Assembly (NCBI GenBank): GCA_024681795.1
Contig: JAILAD010000078.1
Span: 124,001 to 188,000, forward strand
DNA: 64,000 bases
Direction of reading: 5' to 3'
Source: Lachnospiraceae bacterium
GTDB taxonomy: Bacteria > Bacillota > Clostridia > Lachnospirales > Lachnospiraceae
Shown: piece after piece, positions 8,978 to 16,094 of the stretch
How the letters are laid out: each line of letters begins with the position of its first letter
Position numbering within the stretch: the first letter of the stretch is position 1
Program-made: the position numbers and the translations under genes
The notes under the pieces: generated by a model
The model's database searches: none
Told to the model about the DNA's origin: nothing
The model's input: the letters and a program-made list of their open reading frames with translations, nothing else

Positions 8978-9791
8978 TAAATTTGTACAATTTCTTTCGG
9001 TCCCCTATGTACTTTGGGCGATTGCATTTATCGTCATTCCGCTGCTTATGGTCTTCTATTACGGCCTGACGGACGGAAACGGGAAATTTACGTTTGACAA
9101 TGTACTTGCGATTACGCAGACGGTTCATTACAAATCCCTGTATATTGCATTGATTCTTGCGCTTATTTCAACGGTCATCTGCATTCTGCTTGCATATCCG
9201 CTGGCGCTGATTCTGACATCGTTAAAAGGAAAAAACGAGCATCTGATTGTTCTCATTTTTATCCTGCCGATGTGGATGAATTTCCTGCTTCGTACCCTTG
9301 CGTGGCAGACTTTGCTGGAAAATGACGGCGCAATCAACTATGTCCTGTCTTTCCTGCATTTGCCTACCATTCATATTATCAATACACCGGTTGCAATTGT
9401 TTTCGGTATGATTTACAATTTCCTGCCGTTTATGATTCTTCCGCTTTACAATGTCATCGGTAAAATCGACCAGAATGTTTTAAATGCCGCAAGAGATCTC
9501 GGTGCCAATTATTTTCAGTCGCTGGTTAAGATTACGCTTCCGCTTTCCGTACCCGGAATTATTTCCGGAATTACAATGGTTTTCGTACCTTCCCTTACAA
9601 CCTTCGTTGTAAGCGAAATGCTCGGCGGAAGTAAAATCCTGTTAATCGGTAACGTCATCGAGCAGGAATTTACGCAGAATTCCAACTGGCATCTGGGTTC
9701 CGGACTTTCCATCGTTTTGATGATTTTCATTGTCATCAGTATGGTAATTACCGCGATTTTCGATAAAGACGGGGAGGGAAATGCACTGTGA
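8967..9791 (+). CDS. potB: spermidine/putrescine ABC transporter permease
   Basis: First of two membrane subunits of the polyamine importer. The 274-residue protein has about six transmembrane helices and the permease coupling loop [25 protein letters not shown]-like stretch near residues 172-196, which docks on PotA. It starts with TTG inside the end of potA; a GAGGAGG site nine bases upstream supports this unusual start. The stop overlaps the GTG of potC, so A, B and C are tightly coupled. Confidence 0.93.
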   Translation: MKNNKFVQFLSVPYVLWAIAFIVIPLLMVFYYGLTDGNGKFTFDNVLAITQTVHYKSLYIALILALISTVICILLAYPLALILTSLKGKNEHLIVLIFILPMWMNFLLRTLAWQTLLENDGAINYVLSFLHLPTIHIINTPVAIVFGMIYNFLPFMILPLYNVIGKIDQNVLNAARDLGANYFQSLVKITLPLSVPGIISGITMVFVPSLTTFVVSEMLGGSKILLIGNVIEQEFTQNSNWHLGSGLSIVLMIFIVISMVITAIFDKDGEGNAL

Positions 9792-10573
9792 AAAATGTAC
9801 TCAAATCAATTTATACCGGCTTAATCTTCATTTTTCTCTATGCCCCGATGGTGGTTCTGATTATTTTGAGCTTTAACAAATCCAAATCAAGGGCAAAATG
9901 GGGCGGCTTTACGATTCAGTGGTATGTGAAATTATTCCATAACAGCGTTGTAATGCAGGCCCTGATCAATACCCTTTTAATTGCTTTTCTGTCCGCACTC
10001 ATTGCCTGCATTATCGGTACGATTGCTGCACTTGCGATGAATAAAATGGGAATGTTTGCAAGATCCGCAATGCTCGGAGTTACCAATATTCCGATGCTGA
10101 ATGCGGATATCGTAACGGGTATTTCCTTAATGCTTTTGTTCCTGTTTTTCCGTTTTAAGTTTGGATTTATGACCATTCTTCTGTCGCATATCACGTTTAA
10201 TATTTCGTATGTCATATTAAGCGTCATGCCGAGAATCAAAAAAATGAATCCGTCCAATTATGAAGCGGCACTTGATCTCGGTGCCACTCCGGTTTATGCA
10301 TTTTTCAAAGTCATACTGCCGGATATCTGGCCCGGAGTTTTATCGGGATTTTTAATGGCATTTACCATGTCGCTTGATGATTTTATCATTACGCACTTCT
10401 CGAAGGGCCCCGGCGTGGATACGATTTCCACCAAGGTCTATGCCCAGCTGAAAAAAGGCATCGATCCGGAAATGTATGCGTTATCGACTTTGATTTTTAT
10501 TTCCGTTCTGGCGCTGCTTTTATTAATCAATACGCTTCCGGCCGGCGGAAAAAAGAAAGAGAAAGCAAAATAA
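9788..10573 (+). CDS. potC: spermidine/putrescine ABC transporter permease
   Basis: Second membrane subunit, 261 residues and about six helices. Motifs include the N-terminal YAPMVVLIILSFNKSKS and the coupling loop EAALDLGATPVYAFFKVILP near residues 158-177, followed by FTMSLDDFIITHF, a PotC hallmark. The gene starts with GTG, overlapping the potB stop, with GGGAGGG about seven bases upstream. A long inverted repeat separates it from potD, so the binding-protein gene may be expressed at a different level. Confidence 0.94.
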   Translation: MKNVLKSIYTGLIFIFLYAPMVVLIILSFNKSKSRAKWGGFTIQWYVKLFHNSVVMQALINTLLIAFLSALIACIIGTIAALAMNKMGMFARSAMLGVTNIPMLNADIVTGISLMLLFLFFRFKFGFMTILLSHITFNISYVILSVMPRIKKMNPSNYEAALDLGATPVYAFFKVILPDIWPGVLSGFLMAFTMSLDDFIITHFSKGPGVDTISTKVYAQLKKGIDPEMYALSTLIFISVLALLLLINTLPAGGKKKEKAK

Positions 10574-10603
10574 TTGTTTTAAAATTATTCGCTTTCAAGT
10601 ATA

Positions 10604-10650
10604 ATGAAAGAACTTTATGTTTTGGGGAAACATATTTCGACTTCTTTCAT
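10604..10650 (+). promoter_or_regulatory. two-part inverted repeat between potC and potD
   Basis: ATGAAAGAA (10604-10612) pairs with TTCTTTCAT (10642-10650), and inside it ATGTTT (10617-10622) pairs with AAACAT (10628-10633) around a TGGGG loop. There is no T-run after it, so it is not an evident terminator. It could be an RNA processing or stability element that adjusts potD level. A TATAAT at 10600-10605 overlaps its left edge, but no good -35 box accompanies it. Confidence 0.5.
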
Positions 10651-10704
10651 AGTAGTAATTCAGCTTCGGTCTTATGAAAGAATAAAATTCAGGAGGAAAA
10701 AAGT

Positions 10705-11772
10705 TTGAAAAAGAAAAGTCTGAAAATCGCAGTTGCAGTCGTTACCGCAGCATGTACCGTTCTTCCGCTTTTTGCAGGTTGCAGCGGCACGAATTCCCAA
10801 AAGGAAGTTTATGTTTATAACTGGGGCGAATATCTCGATCCCGATGTTCTGGATGAGTTTACCGAGGAAACCGGCATCAAAGTTATTTACGACGAATTTG
10901 AAACCAATGAAATCATGTATCCGAAGGTTGAGGCCGGTGCCGTTGCATACGATGTAATCTGCCCTTCCGATTATATGATTCAGAAAATGATTGATAATGA
11001 TTTGCTGCAGGAAATTAATTTTGACAACGTTCCGAATGCCAAAAATATCGGTGATCAGTATTATGAATCCGCCAAAGAATTCGATCCGGAAAATAAATAT
11101 GCGGTTCCCTACTGCTGGGGTACCGTGGGAATTCTCTATAACAAAACCAAAGTGGACGAGCCGATTGATTCCTGGTCAGTACTTTGGGATGAAAAATACA
11201 AAGGCGAGATTCTGATGCAGAATTCCGTTCGCGATGCATTTATGGTAGCTTTAAAACTTCAGGGACACTCCATGAACTCTCTGGACGATGCCGAACTGGA
11301 AGATGCAAAAAATCTCTTAATCGAGCAAAAACCGCTCGTACAGGCTTATGTAGTCGATCAGGTCAGGGATAAAATGATCGGAAACGAAGCTGCCATCGGT
11401 GTAATTTATTCCGGAGAAGCCATTTATACACAGCGCGAAAACTCCGATCTGGAATATGTAATTCCGAAGGAAGGAACCAACGTGTGGATTGACTGCTGGG
11501 TAATTCCGAAGAATGCACCGAACAAAGAAAATGCAGAGGCATTTATCAACTTTATATGCAAACCCGAAATTGCTTTAAAAAACTTCGATTTCATTACCTA
11601 TTCCACTCCGAATGTGGCAGCAAGGGAGTTAATCGAGGATGAGGAAATCAGAAATTCATCGATTGCTTTCCCGGATTTATCCAACTATCAGGGACTTGAG
11701 ACCTTTCATTATCTCGGGGCCGAAGGCGATCAGAAATATGCAGAACTTTGGAAACAGGTTAAATCCGAATAA
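10705..11772 (+). CDS. potD: spermidine/putrescine-binding lipoprotein
   Basis: Extracellular polyamine receptor, anchored to the membrane by lipid. The start is TTG with AGGAGG eight bases upstream. The signal peptide ends in the lipobox LFAGC, with Cys26 as the lipidated residue. The mature part starts VYVYNWGEYLDPDVLDEF, a PotD-family signature, and contains YDVICPSDYMIQKM, WGTVGILYNKTKV and WIDCWVIPKNAPN in the expected order. The 355-residue length is normal. It is the last gene of the pot operon and is followed by a strong terminator. Confidence 0.95.
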   Translation: MKKKSLKIAVAVVTAACTVLPLFAGCSGTNSQKEVYVYNWGEYLDPDVLDEFTEETGIKVIYDEFETNEIMYPKVEAGAVAYDVICPSDYMIQKMIDNDLLQEINFDNVPNAKNIGDQYYESAKEFDPENKYAVPYCWGTVGILYNKTKVDEPIDSWSVLWDEKYKGEILMQNSVRDAFMVALKLQGHSMNSLDDAELEDAKNLLIEQKPLVQAYVVDQVRDKMIGNEAAIGVIYSGEAIYTQRENSDLEYVIPKEGTNVWIDCWVIPKNAPNKENAEAFINFICKPEIALKNFDFITYSTPNVAARELIEDEEIRNSSIAFPDLSNYQGLETFHYLGAEGDQKYAELWKQVKSE

Positions 11773-11803
11773 AAAAATCTCTTATAACTAAAATATATAA
11801 CTT

Positions 11804-11836
11804 AAATAACCGGGCGTTTGCCCGGTTATTTTTTTG
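11804..11836 (+). terminator. intrinsic terminator of the pot operon
   Basis: AACCGGGC (11808-11815), loop GTTT, GCCCGGTT (11820-11827), extended by A/T pairs, then a run of T on the plus strand. It sits between convergent potD and the dehydratase-like gene. The minus-strand side has a weaker T-run but could serve that gene too. Confidence 0.9.
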
Positions 11837-11857
11837 CAACTGTATGATTTTTTCTTC

Positions 11858-13135
11858 CTAATTGCCGTTATTCAGATTCTCCTTTGCTACCGCAAGCATC
11901 AGTTTAATGCGGTTTTCCTGATTTACCCTGGTGGCACCGGGATCGTATTCTATATCCACCGCATTTACTTTCGGATTTACCTGTCTGACTTTGTTTAAGA
12001 CTCCTTTTACGGCAACATGGCAGGGAAGACATCCGAACGGCTGGACACAAACCACGTTTTCGTATCCGTGTTCCGCAAATTCCAGAACCTCGGCGGCAAC
12101 ATACCAGCCCTCTCCCATGCTGTTTGCCTTATCGATGATTCCTTCCGCTCTTTTCATAAGATCTTTTACACGTTCCGGTGCCGTAAACTGCGGAAATTCT
12201 TCAATCGCGGAAATTAAAAGATCTTCGATTCCGAAATACCATTTCATGACAATTTCCATAATCAGGCGTTTCCACGGTTTTCCGCCGAATTTCTTAAGCT
12301 CTTCCAGTGCCCCGTTCGTTTTATAGACACCGAATCCGAGCATACTGGGCATATAAGACTCACAATTCTGTTCCGCAAGGAATTCCTCCAGATGATTGTT
12401 TCCGGGTACGGAATACTTTAAGAAAAGCTCTCCGACTATGGCTACTTTGACTTTCTTTTCGTCAGTCTTTTGAATTTTTACGAATTCTTCTCCCATTGCA
12501 TGGAGATTCTTTCGCATTGCTTTTTTGGAATATCCTCTTCCGTGTTCGTATTCGCCAATCAAAAAATCAATCCATTTATCGATTAATGCATCCGTTTCAC
12601 CCTTATTCACCTCATACGGTCTGATCTGGTTCCCGAGAATCATCAGAAAATCGCCGTAAACCATGCCGGAAACTGCCATAAACAGGGTTGAAATCCGCAT
12701 CAGCACTCCGCTGTTATATTCCATAAACCAGGTATTTGCGGAAAGAAAAGGAACCTGCGGATATCCCGCTTTTTCAAATGCTTTACGCATCAGATTGATA
12801 TAATTGGAATCCCTGCATCCGCCTCCGGACTGCGTAATCATCATGGCTACTTTGTTCGGATCGTATTTACCCGATTCCATTGCGGTAAGCATCTGCCCCG
12901 TAATCAGAAGGCAGGGATAACAGATATCGTTATGTACGTACTGCAGGCCTTTCTTCAGCACTTCCGGGCCTTCGTAACCCATTAAATCGGTATTGTATCC
13001 GTCACGTGCCAGAATCGGCTTTATCAGGCGGAAATGAAGCGGTGCCATTTCCGGAATCAGTATGGTATATTTTTCCCGTTTCATTTTCAGGGAAAATTCC
13101 AGTCTTTTTTTATAATGTTTCAGAGTGGTTTTCAT
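11858..13135 (-). CDS. 2-hydroxyacyl-CoA dehydratase-like protein (separate C-terminal part of the large activase/dehydratase family)
   Basis: A 425-residue protein resembling the dehydratase-related end of the roughly 1400-residue activase proteins of Clostridia, whose exact reaction is not established. Probable iron-sulfur or metal cysteines occur in DICYPCLLITGQ, QSGGGCRDSNYI and VQPFGCLPCHVAVKG. There is no signal peptide. Its ATG overlaps the stop of the upstream 981-residue activase gene (ATGA), and the two together match the order of the single large protein. The split looks deliberate because both products have clean starts and stops, but an ancestral frameshift cannot be excluded. 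It is the last gene before a convergent terminator. Confidence 0.75.
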   Translation of the reverse strand: MKTTLKHYKKRLEFSLKMKREKYTILIPEMAPLHFRLIKPILARDGYNTDLMGYEGPEVLKKGLQYVHNDICYPCLLITGQMLTAMESGKYDPNKVAMMITQSGGGCRDSNYINLMRKAFEKAGYPQVPFLSANTWFMEYNSGVLMRISTLFMAVSGMVYGDFLMILGNQIRPYEVNKGETDALIDKWIDFLIGEYEHGRGYSKKAMRKNLHAMGEEFVKIQKTDEKKVKVAIVGELFLKYSVPGNNHLEEFLAEQNCESYMPSMLGFGVYKTNGALEELKKFGGKPWKRLIMEIVMKWYFGIEDLLISAIEEFPQFTAPERVKDLMKRAEGIIDKANSMGEGWYVAAEVLEFAEHGYENVVCVQPFGCLPCHVAVKGVLNKVRQVNPKVNAVDIEYDPGATRVNQENRIKLMLAVAKENLNNGN

Positions 13136-16077
13136 GACTGCGATTCCTCCTCAGCCTGTGCAATCGCAGCAATCAGACTTCTTAACCTGATTTTAACGGC
13201 ACCGAGATTGGTAACTTCATCGATTTTAATCTGTGTATACAGCTTTCCTTCACTTTCCAGAATGCTTCTGACTTCATCCGTCGTAATGGCATCCAGACCG
13301 CATCCGAAAGATACCAGATGAACCAGATACATATCCGGCTGACGCGATACATATGCTGCCGCAGAGAATAATCTGGCATGATAGGTCCACTGGTTTCTAA
13401 GATTCAGGGTGATTTTTTTCATGTAATAACTTACGGAATCTTCACTTATCACACCAAATCCAAGCTGTGCGATGAGTTTATGGATTCCGTGATTAATTTC
13501 CGGATCCGTATGATACGGTCTGCCCGCAAGACAGACGATTTTTTTGCCTTCCAGCCTGCATTTTTCGATGATTTCTATTGCTTTGTTGCGCATGTCATTG
13601 ACATAAAGCTCATAGGAGGCATATGCGACATCGCATGCCGAATAAACTTCCGCCTTGGAGAACTGTCCGAAATAGCGGTTCATCAGTTCCCACATGCTTT
13701 TTTTGAAATGCTTTTTGTTATGCGGTCCCAAATATTCACAGATATATTTGCTTGTTCCGAAATCACGGATATTTGCACCGATAACCTCGGGATAGCCGGC
13801 AATAACCGCACAGTTATAATGGTTTTCGCCACGTTTTTCGTTAAAATTAAAAGTCAGACACGGGAAGAAAATGGCATCCACTTTTTCCTCGATTAACTGA
13901 ATGATATGACCGTGAACCATCTTTGCAGGGAAGCACACGGTATCGGAAGGAATGGTACCCTGCCCCTTAATGTACATCTTCCGGTTGGAAAAACCGGAAA
14001 TTTTAACTTCATAATTCATGGCGGTGAAAAATGCATGCCAGAACGGAAGCATTTCATACATATTAAGAGCCATCGGAAGACCGACCGTTCCTTTCGGATT
14101 CTCGGGTTTATATTCCAGTGTTTTCTCAAAATACCGGAGTTTATATTCATAAAGATTCAGGGAATCATCGGAAGACTTCTTTGTAACCGGTTTTTCACAT
14201 TTGTTTCCGCCGATGAATTTTCTTCCGCCCGGGAAGGTATTGACGGTTAAATTGCAGTGATTGTTGCAACCGTTACAGTTTATGCTCTTAGTTTCATATG
14301 TAAAAGCATCCAGTTCTTCTTTTGAAATCAGCCCTGCGATTTTTCCGTTTTCGTTTTCGGTCTTTCCGGCTTTTGCGTTTGCTGCGTATAATGCGGCACC
14401 GTAAGCACCCATCATACCCGCAATGTCCGGTCTTATGACATTTACACCGAGTTCCTTTTCGAAAGCCCTTAAAACGGCATCGTTTAAGAAAGTTCCGCCC
14501 TGCACGACAATCTTTTCACCGAGTTCTTTTGCCGAATGAACGCGAATAACTTTATAAAGTGCATTTTTTACGACGGAAATGGAAAGACCCGCGGAAATAT
14601 CCTCTACGGATACGCCCTCTTTCTGCGCCTGCTTTACGGAGGAATTCATAAATACGGTACATCTGGAACCCAAATCCACGGGATTCTGTCCGAAAAGTCC
14701 GATTTTTGCGAAGTCGGCAATCTCATATCCCAACGAGCCTGCGAAGGTCTGTAAAAATGAACCGCATCCGGAAGAACATGCTTCGTTTAAGAAAATATTG
14801 TCGATAGCCCCGTTTGCGATTTTAAAACATTTCATGTCCTGTCCGCCGATGTCGATAATGAATTCCACATCCGGAAGGAAGAATTTGGCAGCGGTAAAAT
14901 GTGCCACCGTCTCCACGATTCCGAGATCGATTCCGAGGGCGGATTTCATCATTTCCTCGCCGTATCCGGTCACTGCCGCACATGTTACTTTTAGGTCCGG
15001 ATACCTGTCATACATCTCTTTTAAAAGTTCCACAACAATATCAATCGGTCTTCCCTGATTGGAAGTATAACGGTCATATAAAATATTTCCGTCTTTGTCA
15101 ATTAAAACGAGCTTTAACGTCGTCGAACCGGAGTCAATTCCCAAAAATACTTCTTCCGACAAATCAAAATGTTCCCTGTGTCTTACGGTATCTTTGGCAT
15201 GCCTGTCACAGAAAACACGGTATTCTTCCTCGTCCCGGAACAAAGGCTCAAGTGCACTCTCTTTCGAAAATTCCTTTTTTTCTCCGATTTTTTCCAGGGC
15301 CATGTTAAGATCAATCGGTTCATTTGCATAATAAGCGGCACCCAAAGCCACAAAAAGAAGGGAATCTTCCGGTAAGGTTCCCTTTAAATGAAGCGCCTCG
15401 TCAAAACTTTCGCGAAGATAAGACATAAACGTCAAAGGACCGCCAAGATATACGACATTTCCTTCAATCGGATGTCCCTGTGCAAGTCCGGTTATGGTCT
15501 GATTTACAATTGCCTTAAAAATACTTGCCGAGATATCTTCTTTTTTGGCTCCCTGGTTTAAAAGAGGCTGAATATCGGTTTTTGCAAATACACCGCAGCG
15601 TGATGCAATCGAATACACTTTTTCGGAGTGTTTTGCAAGCTCGTTCATATCATCGCCGGTGATATTCATTAAGGAAGCCATCTGATCGGCAAATGCACCG
15701 GTTCCTCCGGCACAGGTTCCGTTCATACGGACTTCGAGATTTCCTTTTAAGAAAAGAATTTTGGCATCTTCCCCGCCGAGTTCGATTACCACGTCGGTTT
15801 CCGGGATACGGTTTGTAACGGCAACCTTTGTGGCATAAACCTCCTGTACAAAGGGAATTCCCGCATTTTCCGCAAGTCCCATTCCGGCAGAACCGGAAAT
15901 CGCTAAGTAGACAGGCTCTTTGATATCGAATTTTTTCATGACACCTTCCATGACCGCTTTGGTCTTTTCGGTAATCATGGCAAAATGACGTTCGTAACTG
16001 TTATGAATGATTTGATTGTTCTCGTCTAAAACCACACATTTAATGGTTGTGGATCCGACATCGATTCCTATTCTCAT
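13132..16077 (-). CDS. 2-hydroxyacyl-CoA dehydratase activase-like ATPase with two BadF/BadG modules and a DUF2229-type region
   Basis: Known activases use ATP hydrolysis and a [4Fe-4S] cluster shared by a dimer to push an electron into a dehydratase. This protein carries two such ATPase modules in one chain: residues about 1-250 (GIDVGSTTIKCVVL, GTCAGGTGAF, ASRCGVFAK) and about 315-575 (GIDSGSTTLKLVLID, EACSSGCGSF, GSRCTVFMN), each with the expected pair of cluster cysteines. A cysteine-rich stretch INCNGCNNHCNLTV plus GGNKCEKP near 620-650 leads into a DUF2229-like region, with LAGRPYHTDPEINHG near 890. It lies 17 bases after the reductase gene and overlaps the dehydratase-like gene. The substrate is unknown. 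Confidence 0.82.
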   Translation of the reverse strand: MRIGIDVGSTTIKCVVLDENNQIIHNSYERHFAMITEKTKAVMEGVMKKFDIKEPVYLAISGSAGMGLAENAGIPFVQEVYATKVAVTNRIPETDVVIELGGEDAKILFLKGNLEVRMNGTCAGGTGAFADQMASLMNITGDDMNELAKHSEKVYSIASRCGVFAKTDIQPLLNQGAKKEDISASIFKAIVNQTITGLAQGHPIEGNVVYLGGPLTFMSYLRESFDEALHLKGTLPEDSLLFVALGAAYYANEPIDLNMALEKIGEKKEFSKESALEPLFRDEEEYRVFCDRHAKDTVRHREHFDLSEEVFLGIDSGSTTLKLVLIDKDGNILYDRYTSNQGRPIDIVVELLKEMYDRYPDLKVTCAAVTGYGEEMMKSALGIDLGIVETVAHFTAAKFFLPDVEFIIDIGGQDMKCFKIANGAIDNIFLNEACSSGCGSFLQTFAGSLGYEIADFAKIGLFGQNPVDLGSRCTVFMNSSVKQAQKEGVSVEDISAGLSISVVKNALYKVIRVHSAKELGEKIVVQGGTFLNDAVLRAFEKELGVNVIRPDIAGMMGAYGAALYAANAKAGKTENENGKIAGLISKEELDAFTYETKSINCNGCNNHCNLTVNTFPGGRKFIGGNKCEKPVTKKSSDDSLNLYEYKLRYFEKTLEYKPENPKGTVGLPMALNMYEMLPFWHAFFTAMNYEVKISGFSNRKMYIKGQGTIPSDTVCFPAKMVHGHIIQLIEEKVDAIFFPCLTFNFNEKRGENHYNCAVIAGYPEVIGANIRDFGTSKYICEYLGPHNKKHFKKSMWELMNRYFGQFSKAEVYSACDVAYASYELYVNDMRNKAIEIIEKCRLEGKKIVCLAGRPYHTDPEINHGIHKLIAQLGFGVISEDSVSYYMKKITLNLRNQWTYHARLFSAAAYVSRQPDMYLVHLVSFGCGLDAITTDEVRSILESEGKLYTQIKIDEVTNLGAVKIRLRSLIAAIAQAEEESQS

Positions 16078-16094
16078 GATTTAACTCTTTCAAA

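Noticed and set aside
8387-9337. Minus-strand frames opposite potA and potB
   Set aside because: Antisense shadows of clear ABC transporter genes, without family similarity.
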